Shown: one piece after another, positions 43,936-51,817 of the stretch | Layout: each line of letters starts with the position of its first letter | Position numbering within the stretch: position 1 is the stretch's first letter | DNA from: Kribbella flavida DSM 17836 | GTDB lineage: Bacteria; Actinomycetota; Actinomycetes; Propionibacteriales; Kribbellaceae | Assembly (NCBI RefSeq): GCF_000024345.1 | Contig: NC_013729.1 | Coordinates: forward strand, 6,944,001-7,008,000 | DNA: 64,000 nucleotides | Reading direction: 5' to 3' | The notes under the pieces: generated by a model | Told to the model about the DNA's origin: nothing | The model's input: the letters and a program-made list of their open reading frames with translations, nothing else | Database searches by the model: none | Program-made: the position numbers and the translations under genes

Positions 43936-44348
43936 GCGACCGCCGGATGCGCAGTGTGGGGATCACGCTCGGTCTGACCGCGCTGGTCGCCGCCTCACTG
44001 ACCGGGTGCTCCAGCGACGACGAGGACCAGCCGGACTACGCGGCGATCTGCGTCGACCCGGAGACCGAGCAGCGGACCAGCGACGAGAACTGCAAGGACG
44101 AGCGCGAGTACAACGGCTCCGGCGCGGGATTCTTCTGGTTCTACATGGCCACCCGCAGCGGAGTGCTCGTACCGCCGATCGGTGGCCGCTACCCGGCCGG
44201 CTCCGGCACCTACACCGTCCCGCGCACCGGCACCGGCGGCGCGGCGCCCTCGGTCCGGCGCGGCGGGCTGAACCCGGGCGGCGGTGACATCGGCACCATC
44301 ACCCGGGGCGGGTTCGGCAAGTCCGGCAAGGGGAGCTCTGGCGGCTGA
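43932..44348 (+). CDS. Small YgiB-like lipoprotein with C-terminal TRGGFG motif
   Basis: 138 residues. Lipoprotein signal SVGITLGLTALVAASLTGC with Cys near residue 26, an acidic stretch (SSDDEDQPDYAAICVDPETE), two further Cys, an aromatic segment (GAGFFWFYMATRSGVLVPPI), and a Gly/Thr/Arg-rich tail ending GTITRGGFGKSGKGSSGG. The TRGGFG-plus-Gly/Ser tail resembles the C-terminus of Escherichia coli YgiB, which is encoded beside the ATP-grasp protein YgiC, just as here. It may be the protein substrate of the ligase. Couples on both sides by overlapping start and stop codons. Confidence 0.78.
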   Translation: MSDRRMRSVGITLGLTALVAASLTGCSSDDEDQPDYAAICVDPETEQRTSDENCKDEREYNGSGAGFFWFYMATRSGVLVPPIGGRYPAGSGTYTVPRTGTGGAAPSVRRGGLNPGGGDIGTITRGGFGKSGKGSSGG

Positions 44349-45571
44349 TGTGGCGACACGCGATCAAGCCGCGGCCGGACTGGCGCGACAAGGTCGTCGA
44401 GCAGGGCCTGGTCTACCCGATGACCGAGCTGCCCGACGGCACCGAGCGCCCGTACTGGAACGAGAGCGCGTGGTACGAGGTGACCATGGAGGAGGTGCTG
44501 CACCTCGAGCGGGTCACCGAGGAGCTGTACGAGATGTGCAAGCACGCCGCGTCGGTGATGGCGGCCGGTGACCGGTTCAGCGACGCCCAGCTCGGGCTCG
44601 CCCCGGGCACGTTGCCGCTGGTGCAGCAGTCGCTGAAACGCGACGACCTGTCCGTGTACGCCCGGTTCGACCTGGTCTGGAACGGCGTCGAGCCGAAGAT
44701 GCTGGAGATCAACGGGGACACCCCGACCGGGCTGCTGGAGTCCGCGGTGATCCAGTGGAACTGGCTGGAGGACGTCTTCCCCGACGCCGACCAGTGGAAC
44801 TCGGTGCACGACCGCCTGGTCAAGTGGTGGAGCGAGCAGCTCGCCGCCGGCCGGTTGCCGGGCAACGAGGCGCACTTCTTCAACTCCGGCGCCGAGACCA
44901 CCGGCGAGGAGGCGATGACGGTGGCCTACCTGCGCGACACGGCGGCGATGGCCGGGCTGGCGACGTACGGGCACGAGATCGAGGACCTGGGCTGGGAGTC
45001 GGCGCAGCGGGCGTTCGTCGACTGGGGCGGGCGGAAGATCCGGACCGCGTTCAAGCTGTACCCGTGGGAGGACATGCTCGACGACGAGTTCGGCCGCTAC
45101 CTGCTGGCCGGCGTCGAACGCGAGCCGGTGCAGTGGATCGAGCCGATCTGGAAGACGATGCTGTCCACCAAGGCGATCCTGCCGGTGCTGTGGGAGCTCT
45201 ACCCGGACCACCCGAACCTGCTGCCGGCGTACTTCGACCACCCCGGCGACCTGCTCGAGTGGGTGGCCAAACCGCTGCACGGCCGGGAGGGCGGCAACAT
45301 CCGGATCCACACCATCGGCGGCGACGACCACGTGCACGACGGCCCGTACGACACCGGCACGATGGTCTACCAGGAGTGGAGCCCGCTGCCGTCGTACGAG
45401 GGGAACCGGGCCGTGATCGGCAGCTGGATCGTCGACGGGGCGGCCGCCGGCATGATGGTGCGCGAGTCCGACGGGCCGATCACCGACTACTACGCCCGCT
45501 TCGTCCCGCACGCCATCGGCACCGCGCCGCGCCCCGACGAGGAGACGATCAAGCAGTGGCTGACGGAGTGA
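44348..45571 (+). CDS. Glutathionylspermidine synthase-like ATP-grasp ligase (YgiC/YjfC family)
   Basis: 407 residues starting at ATG 44348, which shares its A with the TGA of the lipoprotein gene. Family segments: YWNESAWYEVTMEEVLHLE, RFDLVWNGVEPKMLEINGDT (metal/ATP site), PTGLLESAVIQWNWLEDVFP, AKPLHGREGGNIRI (ATP-grasp lysine and glycine loop) and YQEWSPLPSYEGNRAVIGSW, ending AAAGMMVRESDGPITDYYAR. These enzymes make amide bonds between a carboxylate and an amine. Only the synthetase domain of glutathionylspermidine synthase is present, without the amidase. Context suggests it modifies the neighbouring lipoprotein or makes a peptide-amine conjugate. Its TGA directly abuts the convergent stop of the next gene. 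Confidence 0.9.
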   Translation: MWRHAIKPRPDWRDKVVEQGLVYPMTELPDGTERPYWNESAWYEVTMEEVLHLERVTEELYEMCKHAASVMAAGDRFSDAQLGLAPGTLPLVQQSLKRDDLSVYARFDLVWNGVEPKMLEINGDTPTGLLESAVIQWNWLEDVFPDADQWNSVHDRLVKWWSEQLAAGRLPGNEAHFFNSGAETTGEEAMTVAYLRDTAAMAGLATYGHEIEDLGWESAQRAFVDWGGRKIRTAFKLYPWEDMLDDEFGRYLLAGVEREPVQWIEPIWKTMLSTKAILPVLWELYPDHPNLLPAYFDHPGDLLEWVAKPLHGREGGNIRIHTIGGDDHVHDGPYDTGTMVYQEWSPLPSYEGNRAVIGSWIVDGAAAGMMVRESDGPITDYYARFVPHAIGTAPRPDEETIKQWLTE

Positions 45572-47032
45572 TCAGTCGACGGTGATCGCGACGTACTTGA
45601 CCTCCAGGTACTCGTCGATGCCGACGCTGCCGCCCTCGCGGCCGAGGCCGGACTGCTTGACGCCGCCGAACGGCGCCGCGGGATTGGAGACGATGCCCTG
45701 GTTGAGCCCGATCATGCCGGTCTCCAGCTTCTCGCAGACCCGCAGCGCGCGGCTGAGGTCGTTGGTGAACAGGTAGGAGACCAGGCCGAACTCGGTGTCG
45801 TTCGCCATCGCGACCGCCTCGTCCTCGGTGTCGAAGGCGGTCAGCGGTGCGACCGGGCCGAAGATCTCCTCCTTCTGCAGCCGGGCCGACCGTGGTACGT
45901 CGGTGAGCACGGTCGGCGGGTAGAAATAACCCTTGCCCTCGGCAACTTCGGCGCCGGTGAGCACGCGGGCGCCCTGCTGCACCGCGTCGTCGACCAGCTC
46001 CTTCACCTTGTCGCGCTGCTCGGCGTCGATCAGCGGGCCCACCTCGACGCCGTCCTCGGTGCCGCGGCCGACCCTCAGCGCCGACATCCGCTCGGTCAGC
46101 CTGGTCGCGAAGTCGTCCAGCACCGACGAGTGCACGTAGATCCGGTTGGCCGCGGTGCACGCCTCGCCGCCGTTGCGCATCTTGGCCTGCAGCGCGCCCT
46201 CGACCGCCTTGTCCAGGTCCGCGTCGGGGAAGACCAGGAACGGCGCATTGCCACCCAGCTCCATGCTCGTGCGCAGCACCTGTTCGGCCGACTGCTCGAT
46301 CAGCTTCCGGCCGACCTGCGTGGAGCCGGTGAACGAGAGCTTGCGGGCCCGCGGGTCGCGGATCAGCGGCTCCATCACGCCGCCGGAGTCGCTGGTGGTG
46401 ACCACGTTGAGCACGCCGGCCGGCAACCCGGCCTCGGTCATCAGCTCGGCCAGCTTCAGCATCGACAGCGGCGTCTGCGCGGCCGGCTTGATCACCATCG
46501 TGCAGCCGGCCGCGACCGCCGGCCCGATCTTGCGGGCGCCCATCGCGGCCGGGAAGTTCCACGGCGTGATCAGCAGGCACGGCCCGACCGGCTGCCGCGT
46601 CACCAGGAACCGGCCCTTGCCGTTCGGCGCGACCTGGTAGCCGCCGTCGATCCGCACCGCCTCCTCGGCGAACCAGCGGAAGAACTCCGCGGCGTACGCG
46701 ATCTCGCCCTTGGACTCCGCGACCGGCTTGCCCATCTCCAGCGTCATCAGCAGCGCCAGCTCGTCGGCGCGCTCGGTCATCAGCTCGTACGTCCGGCGCA
46801 GGATCTCGCCGCGCTCGCGCGGAGCGGTGGCAGCCCAGTCCGCCTGTGCGGCGACGGCCGCGTCCAGTGCGGCCACACCGTCGGCCGGACCGGCGTCGGC
46901 AACCTCGCACAACGTCGTACCGGTGGCTGGGTCCTCGACGGCGAGAGTCCTACCGCTCTCCGCCGCTCGCCACTTGCCACCGACGAACAGCTCGGTCGGG
47001 CACTCCTGGACGACTTCCTGCTCGCGCGACAT
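45572..47032 (-). CDS. gabD: NAD(P)-dependent succinate-semialdehyde dehydrogenase
   Basis: 486 residues, aldehyde dehydrogenase superfamily. General base Glu258 in MELGGNAP and catalytic Cys292 in GGEACTAANR. Cofactor segments are ITPWNFPAAMGARKIGPAVA and SFTGSTQVGRKLI, and the C-terminal PFGGVKQSGLGREGG is typical of GabD. It oxidises succinate semialdehyde to succinate at the end of the GABA or polyamine route. The convergent arrangement with the YgiC-like gene is extreme: both stop codons form TGATCA at 45569-45574 with no bases between. A broader aldehyde substrate range is possible. Confidence 0.9.
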   Translation of the reverse strand: MSREQEVVQECPTELFVGGKWRAAESGRTLAVEDPATGTTLCEVADAGPADGVAALDAAVAAQADWAATAPRERGEILRRTYELMTERADELALLMTLEMGKPVAESKGEIAYAAEFFRWFAEEAVRIDGGYQVAPNGKGRFLVTRQPVGPCLLITPWNFPAAMGARKIGPAVAAGCTMVIKPAAQTPLSMLKLAELMTEAGLPAGVLNVVTTSDSGGVMEPLIRDPRARKLSFTGSTQVGRKLIEQSAEQVLRTSMELGGNAPFLVFPDADLDKAVEGALQAKMRNGGEACTAANRIYVHSSVLDDFATRLTERMSALRVGRGTEDGVEVGPLIDAEQRDKVKELVDDAVQQGARVLTGAEVAEGKGYFYPPTVLTDVPRSARLQKEEIFGPVAPLTAFDTEDEAVAMANDTEFGLVSYLFTNDLSRALRVCEKLETGMIGLNQGIVSNPAAPFGGVKQSGLGREGGSVGIDEYLEVKYVAITVD

Positions 47033-47096
47033 CAGCTCTGCCTTTCCGTAGTGGGGCAGTACCCACCTTAGGTCGGGGCGGTCGAGCGTTGGGCGC

Positions 47097-47124
47097 GATC
47101 AGGCGGTGGCGATCAGGCGGTGGC
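47097..47124. repeat. Perfect 14-bp tandem duplication at the end of the oxidoreductase gene
   Basis: GATCAGGCGGTGGC occurs twice without a gap (47097-47110 and 47111-47124). The second copy contains the stop codon and last codons of the minus-strand luciferase-like gene, the first lies just beyond. As 14 is not a multiple of three, the duplicate is out of frame and does not extend the protein. Looks like a slippage product. Confidence 0.75.
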
Positions 47125-48180
47125 GACGAAGTGCGGGGCCGAGCGCGGCACGGTGCGGATCGCCCGGGTCAGAGCCGCCGCGACCGTGCGGAGGATCGAG
47201 GAGCGCACCAGACCGTCGTACGCGAGTGGGGTGAGCATGATCTCGTCCGCGCCGGTGCTGGCGGCCAGGGTCGCCAGCCCGGAGGCCACCGTCGAGCGTG
47301 AACCGACGATGTGCCCCGGGTCGTCCAGCAGCCGCTCTGCCCGCCCACGCTCGCGGCCGGTGAGCGGCGGCGCCAGCAGTTCGAGCAGCTCGGCCGGAGT
47401 GGCCCGCAGCGAGGCCGTGCTCAGCCGGTGCTTCACCCGGACGTACTCCGCCAGCCGGTTCAGCGCCTCCTCGTCGGTGTCCGCGGCAACGATCCCGACG
47501 GACACCCCGAGGTACGGCTTGCCGGTCGGCCCGGTCGGCTCGAACGTGTCCCGGTACGCCGCCGCGGCCGCCACCGTCGCCTCCGACGCGGTGAGGAACA
47601 CCGGCAGCCCTCGTACCGCGGCCAGCTGCGCCGTCGCCGGCCGGTTCGCCAGGACGAACACCGGTGGTGGCAGCCCGGCCAGCGTGAGGCGGACGTCTCC
47701 GACGGGAACCCGTCCGGGCAGACCGTCACGCAGGAACCGGCAGAGCTCGTCCAGCCGCTGCGGGAAGGTCTCCCGCGCGTCACCGGACCAGCCCAGAGCG
47801 GCCGCGGTACAAGGTGCGGAGACGGCGCCCTCGCTGACGCCGAGATCGACCCGGCTCGGGTACGCCGCCGCGAGCGCCGCGAACTGCTCGGCGACCAGCA
47901 GCGGCTGGTGGTTGCCCAGCAAGATCCCGCCGGACCCGAGCCGGATCCGGTCGGTCCGGGCCGCCAGCACCGCGGCGAGCACCGCCGGCGACGCGCTGCC
48001 GAAGCCGCGCACCCCGTGGTGCTCCGCGAGCCAGAACCGGCGGAAGCCGAGATCGTCGGCCGCCTGGGCGACCTCCACGGTCTCCCGCAACGCGGCGGCG
48101 GCGGACTGGCCGGCCGGTTGCGGCACCACGTCGAGCACCGAGTGGGCGGAGACCGGGAGTCCGGGAGCTGGGCTGAACAC
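47113..48180 (-). CDS. Luciferase-like (LLM class) flavin- or F420-dependent oxidoreductase
   Basis: 355 residues, start GTG 48178-48180. The LLM TIM-barrel pattern is clear: LSVLD-type SAHSVLDVVPQPAGQSAAAA, GFRRFWLAEHHGVRGFGSAS, IRLGSGGILLGNHQPLLVAE, YPSRVDLGVSEG and GKPYLGVSVGIVAADTDEEA. Most relatives use FMN, some use coenzyme F420. It is divergent from lanM across 418 bp, and each gene has one copy of a 20-bp near-palindrome about 33 bp before its start, implying shared control. F420-dependent LLM reductases (LanJC) that reduce dehydroalanine to D-alanine are known from class V lanthipeptides; a similar role here is inference only. Confidence 0.88.
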   Translation of the reverse strand: MFSPAPGLPVSAHSVLDVVPQPAGQSAAAALRETVEVAQAADDLGFRRFWLAEHHGVRGFGSASPAVLAAVLAARTDRIRLGSGGILLGNHQPLLVAEQFAALAAAYPSRVDLGVSEGAVSAPCTAAALGWSGDARETFPQRLDELCRFLRDGLPGRVPVGDVRLTLAGLPPPVFVLANRPATAQLAAVRGLPVFLTASEATVAAAAAYRDTFEPTGPTGKPYLGVSVGIVAADTDEEALNRLAEYVRVKHRLSTASLRATPAELLELLAPPLTGRERGRAERLLDDPGHIVGSRSTVASGLATLAASTGADEIMLTPLAYDGLVRSSILRTVAAALTRAIRTVPRSAPHFVATA

Positions 48181-48213
48181 CTGCCCACCGTGTCACCTGT
48201 CCGCCGATCGCAC

Positions 48214-48233
48214 ATGGGGGATCCACCCCCATG
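48214..48233. promoter_or_regulatory. 20-bp near-palindromic operator, copy 1 (oxidoreductase side)
   Basis: ATGGGGGATCCACCCCCATG; the inner arms CATGGGGG and CCCCCATG (48213-48220 and 48226-48233) are perfectly inverted. It lies 33 bp upstream of the GTG of the luciferase-like gene. It matches copy 2 at 48547-48566 in 17 of 20 positions. A half-site ATGGGGG follows at 48261-48267. Confidence 0.75.
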
Positions 48234-48500
48234 TTCCGCACCCCCACCCGGCGCCGAAAGATGGGGGCCGACGGCTCTTGCCGGGCCGTTGACGCCTCAG
48301 GCATCGTTCTCGGCGTTCCAGCAGTTCGACCCGACAGCGGGAGGCCGGCCACGACGACCACGACCAGCGGGAACCGTCACGGTCTCTCGCCACACCTGGA
48401 TTCCTGACCCGGAAAGCCTTCCACCAGAGGCGGCCCGGGACAGGTCCTGCTGCCGCGGGGCGGTCAACCCCCAGTCACCGTCCCGCGGACAGCAGCAAAA

Positions 48501-48539
48501 CAAGCGTTTGCCGGACACGTACGTCGAAGCGAACGCTTG
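48501..48539. promoter_or_regulatory. Inverted repeat in the lanM promoter region
   Basis: CAAGCGTTTGC (48501-48511) and GCGAACGCTTG (48529-48539) are inverted with 10 of 11 positions matching, spaced by 17 bp. It stands just upstream of operator copy 2. Further upstream, CTGCTG-CCGCGGG (48447-48459) and CCCGCGG-A-CAGCAG (48482-48495) could form another stem. These may be activator sites for the LAL regulator at 51818 or a promoter-proximal structure. Confidence 0.45.
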
Positions 48540-48546
48540 CGGGAAT

Positions 48547-48566
48547 ATGGGGGTTCCATACCCATG
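48547..48566. promoter_or_regulatory. 20-bp near-palindromic operator, copy 2 (lanM side)
   Basis: ATGGGGGTTCCATACCCATG lies 32 bp before the GTG of lanM. It differs from copy 1 only at positions 8, 13 and 14. Equal spacing to the two divergent start codons argues that both genes answer to one regulator. Confidence 0.75.
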
Positions 48567-48598
48567 TCTTCTCGCGCGCCTGCTGCCACGCTGTCGGC

Positions 48599-51490
48599 GT
48601 GCTCGACTCAGCGACGGCGGCAACCGCCCATCCCACGGCCTGGTGGTCCGCTGGGCTGGCTCCGCACGAGTCCGGCGCGCAGCGCCCGGCCTGGGCGGAG
48701 TACATCGAGCGCAGTACCGCCACCACCCACGAGCCGGAGGCGGCAACCGGGGATTGGCAACACGATTTGCTCCGCTGCCTCGCTCCCCTGCTCGCCACCG
48801 CCCGCAACGACCTGCTCGCCGCCGGACACACCGGCCCGGTCACCGACCAGTTCCTGCAACGCCTGGGCCACCGCCTGCTCAAGCTGTCCGCCCGCACCCT
48901 GGTCCTGGAACTGCACCGCGCTCGGGTCCGCGGCGACCTGACCGGCGCCACCCCGAACGAACGTTTCCTGGATTTCACCCACCGGCTCGCAGGAGGGAGC
49001 GAGCTGGCGGACCTCCTGGCCGAGTACCCCGTCCTGGCCCGCATCCTGGGCGAGGCGTGCCGGCAGTCCGTAGCCGCCCACCACGAACTGCTGACCCGCC
49101 TCGCCGAGGACCGCGAACTGCTGGTCACCACGCTCTTCCACGGCCGCGACCCGGGCGAGCTCGCCGGTGTGGATCCAGGCGGCGACCCTCACCGGGGCGG
49201 TCGCTGCACGACCGTCCTCACTTTCGCCGACGGTCGCAAGGTCGTCTACAAGCCTCGGCCCCTGGATCTGCACGAGCACTTCAACCAAATCGTCGACTGG
49301 CTGAACAGCAGGACCGCCGCGGCCTTGCGCACCGTACGGATCGTCCGCCGCCCCGGCTACGGGTGGATGGAGTTCATCGAGCACGCGCCGTGCGACGACC
49401 TGGCCGCCGTACGCCGCTTCTACCACCGCCAAGGCGCTCTGCTGGCTCTGCTGTACGTGCTCGACGGCACCGACATGCACCACGAGAACCTCATCGCCGG
49501 CGGCGACCAGCCGGTTCTCGTCGACGTCGAGACGCTGTTCCATCCGGCCATGGCGAGCACCGGTCCGCTCGGTCAGGATCCAGCCCACACCGCCTTGCTC
49601 AGCTCGGTCTCCCGGACCGCACTGCTGCCATTGATGGTGGTCGGAGAGCACGGTGCCGCGGATCTGTCCGGCATCGGCGGCGACGACGGCGTAGCTCCCC
49701 ACGAGGTCGTCGACTGGGCGGATGCCGGACTCGACTCGATGCACCTCGTACGCCGCGCCGGCAAGAACCAGTACCGCGACAACCGACCTACTCTGCGCGG
49801 GTCGGTGACCGAGCCCAGGGACCACGAAGTCTCTTTGCTCGCAGGCTTTCGCAGCGCGTACGAAGCCATCGCCCGGCACCGCGCCGAGTTGCTCGGTCCA
49901 GCTGGCCTGCTCACCCGGTGCTCGGCAGACGAGATCCGCTACGTCCCGCGTCCTTCGCGGATCTACGCCACCCTGCTCGACGAGTCGACCCATCCCACTG
50001 CGTTGCACGATGCCGACGGCCACAGCTCACTGCTCGACCTGCTGTGGGATGCCAACCAGGAGCTGCGCCAGGTGGTGCCGTCCGAGCTCGCGGATCTCTG
50101 GTCGGGCAACATCCCGCTCTTCACCACGCGCCCGCAAACCCGTGACGTCTGGGCTTCCGACGGCACCCGGGTCCCGGGCCTGCTGAGGACGGAAGGCCTG
50201 GCAGCCGTCGAGGCGAAGGTCGCGGCGATGGGCGAGGTCGACCAGGACCGCCAGTGCTGGGTGATCTCCGCGAGCCTCGCCACTCGCCCCGCACCGGTGC
50301 TGCACTCGAGCACCGCCACCCGGCCGGGACTCGGGACCGCCGAAGCGGATCCGGAGCAGCTGCTCGCCGCCGCCACCGACATCGCGGACGAGGTGATGGC
50401 CCAGGTCCTCGGCGACAACGGCAGCCAGGCGAACTGGCTCGGCCTCGAACTGCTCGACGACCACCACTGGACGATCCTTCCCATGGGCGCCGGGCTCACC
50501 AACGGCTACCTCGGAACCGCGTTGTTTCTGGCCCAGACCGGAGTTCTCACCGGCGCGACCAAGTACTGCGAACTGGCGTACGACGCGATCCGCCCGATCC
50601 CCCAGGTGCTCGAGGTCTTGGCAGCGAGTCCCGACGCCGGGCAGACCGTCGGCGCCGGCCTGCACGGACTGGGCGGGATCAGCTACGGCCTCAGCAGGCT
50701 GGCCGAACTGCTCGACGACTCCAGCCTGCTCAGCTGGCTGGACCTGTCGCTCCAGCTGATGGAGAACGCAGCGTCCCGTTCCGAAGGCGTTCCGAGCTAT
50801 GTCGAAGGCGCCGCCGGGGGCCTCACCGCTGTGCAGGCGATCGGCAGCGGTCCACGGACGACGAAGCTTGCCGCCCAGTACGCCGACGAACTGCTCGCCG
50901 CTGTCAACCTTCACCTCCAGCAGGCCGAGCCGGCCGGCTTCGCGCGCGGCTACGCGGGAATCGCTTGGGCGCTGGGCCATTACGCCGCGGCAGATTCGCA
51001 GTACCACCACGCTGCCCGAGTCGCGGTTGAGCGAGCCGAGCAGACCACCGCAGCGAATCCGGGCTGGTGCTCCGGCCAGGCCGGGACGTTGCTCGCCGGT
51101 CTGCGCGCCGGTGGACCGGTCGACCTCGACGCCTACCTGCGCCACGCCACCGAACGTCCGATGCTCGCCGACCTGAGTCTGTGTCACGGCGAGCTCGGCG
51201 CGGTCGAGCCACTGTTGTGGCTGACCGAACGCGATCACCCAGCCGTTGCGGCCGTCCGGCGCCGCCGGGCCGGGCTGGTGCTCGCCGCAGTACAGCAGCA
51301 CGGACCGCAGTGCGGCACGCCGCGCGCCGTTCCCTCCCCCGGTCTGCTGACCGGCCTGGCGGGAATCGGCTACGGCCTGCTGCGCCTCGGCTTCCACGGG
51401 CAGATCCCGTCCGTGCTGCTGCAAGAACCGGCCCGGCCGGCGCCCATCACAGCGCCGGCGGGCCACCAACCGACAGGGGAGACATCATGA
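48599..51490 (+). CDS. lanM: LanM, class II lanthipeptide synthetase
   Basis: 963 residues from GTG 48599. The N-terminal DUF4135 dehydratase shows GRKVVYKPRPLDLHEHFNQI, PGYGWMEFIEHAPC, the catalytic loop GTDMHHENLIA (Asp292, His294, Glu296, Asn297) and LVDVETLFHP (Asp309, Glu311). The C-terminal LanC-like cyclase carries GAGLHGLGGISYGL and the zinc ligands Cys824 (GWCSGQAG), Cys862 and His863 (SLCHGELG). It should phosphorylate and dehydrate Ser/Thr and add Cys thiols in the peptide encoded directly downstream. No obvious ribosome-binding site precedes the start. The stop overlaps the precursor ATG (ATGA). No exporter or peptidase gene is linked. Confidence 0.94.
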   Translation: MLDSATAATAHPTAWWSAGLAPHESGAQRPAWAEYIERSTATTHEPEAATGDWQHDLLRCLAPLLATARNDLLAAGHTGPVTDQFLQRLGHRLLKLSARTLVLELHRARVRGDLTGATPNERFLDFTHRLAGGSELADLLAEYPVLARILGEACRQSVAAHHELLTRLAEDRELLVTTLFHGRDPGELAGVDPGGDPHRGGRCTTVLTFADGRKVVYKPRPLDLHEHFNQIVDWLNSRTAAALRTVRIVRRPGYGWMEFIEHAPCDDLAAVRRFYHRQGALLALLYVLDGTDMHHENLIAGGDQPVLVDVETLFHPAMASTGPLGQDPAHTALLSSVSRTALLPLMVVGEHGAADLSGIGGDDGVAPHEVVDWADAGLDSMHLVRRAGKNQYRDNRPTLRGSVTEPRDHEVSLLAGFRSAYEAIARHRAELLGPAGLLTRCSADEIRYVPRPSRIYATLLDESTHPTALHDADGHSSLLDLLWDANQELRQVVPSELADLWSGNIPLFTTRPQTRDVWASDGTRVPGLLRTEGLAAVEAKVAAMGEVDQDRQCWVISASLATRPAPVLHSSTATRPGLGTAEADPEQLLAAATDIADEVMAQVLGDNGSQANWLGLELLDDHHWTILPMGAGLTNGYLGTALFLAQTGVLTGATKYCELAYDAIRPIPQVLEVLAASPDAGQTVGAGLHGLGGISYGLSRLAELLDDSSLLSWLDLSLQLMENAASRSEGVPSYVEGAAGGLTAVQAIGSGPRTTKLAAQYADELLAAVNLHLQQAEPAGFARGYAGIAWALGHYAAADSQYHHAARVAVERAEQTTAANPGWCSGQAGTLLAGLRAGGPVDLDAYLRHATERPMLADLSLCHGELGAVEPLLWLTERDHPAVAAVRRRRAGLVLAAVQQHGPQCGTPRAVPSPGLLTGLAGIGYGLLRLGFHGQIPSVLLQEPARPAPITAPAGHQPTGETS

Positions 51491-51699
51491 CCGCCCAGCA
51501 CCCGCACGACGAGAACCTCGCCCAGCCCGCCACCGACCTCGAAGGCACCGACCCGCTCGGTCCCGTCACCTTGCCGAAGCGCAGCAAGATCGGTCGCCGC
51601 GCGCTCGCACTCGTCGGCACCACCAGCATGGCGGCGCTGGCGGTTCAGACTCTCGCCGACGGCTGCTCGACCTTCACGACTGTCGGGCACGAGCTTTAG
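51487..51699 (+). CDS. lanA: Class II lanthipeptide precursor peptide with a single cysteine
   Basis: 70 residues, ATG 51487 overlapping the lanM stop, with GGGGAGA three bases upstream. It opens with an acidic, polar part (MTAQHPHDENLAQPATDLEG), then a Pro-rich segment (TDPLGPVTLP), then a basic and hydrophobic segment (KRSKIGRRALALVGTTSMA) and ends AVQTLADGC-STFTTVGHEL. The only Cys is 11 residues from the C-terminus, with Ser/Thr on both sides. Immediate coupling to lanM is the main reason to call it the substrate. There is no classical GG cleavage motif; ADG before Cys is the closest. The basic-hydrophobic part also resembles a secretion signal, an alternative reading. Confidence 0.8.
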   Translation: MTAQHPHDENLAQPATDLEGTDPLGPVTLPKRSKIGRRALALVGTTSMAALAVQTLADGCSTFTTVGHEL

Positions 51700-51723
51700 C
51701 GCCTGCCGGGCGGCCGGATGGAT

Positions 51724-51740
51724 GGATCGGGCAACGATCC
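51724..51740. promoter_or_regulatory. Short inverted repeat between the class II precursor and the LAL gene
   Basis: GGATCG-GGCAA-CGATCC is a perfect 6-bp dyad with a 5-bp centre, 24 bp after the precursor stop and 77 bp before the LAL regulator start. It could be a weak terminator or an operator of the regulator gene. Nothing else notable in this 118-bp gap. Confidence 0.35.
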
Positions 51741-51817
51741 GATCAAACGTCTGATGCACTTCCAGCCGACCAGCCGATCCGCCTGCGATCCGACCTGTCC
51801 ACGATTAGAGTGCAGGG

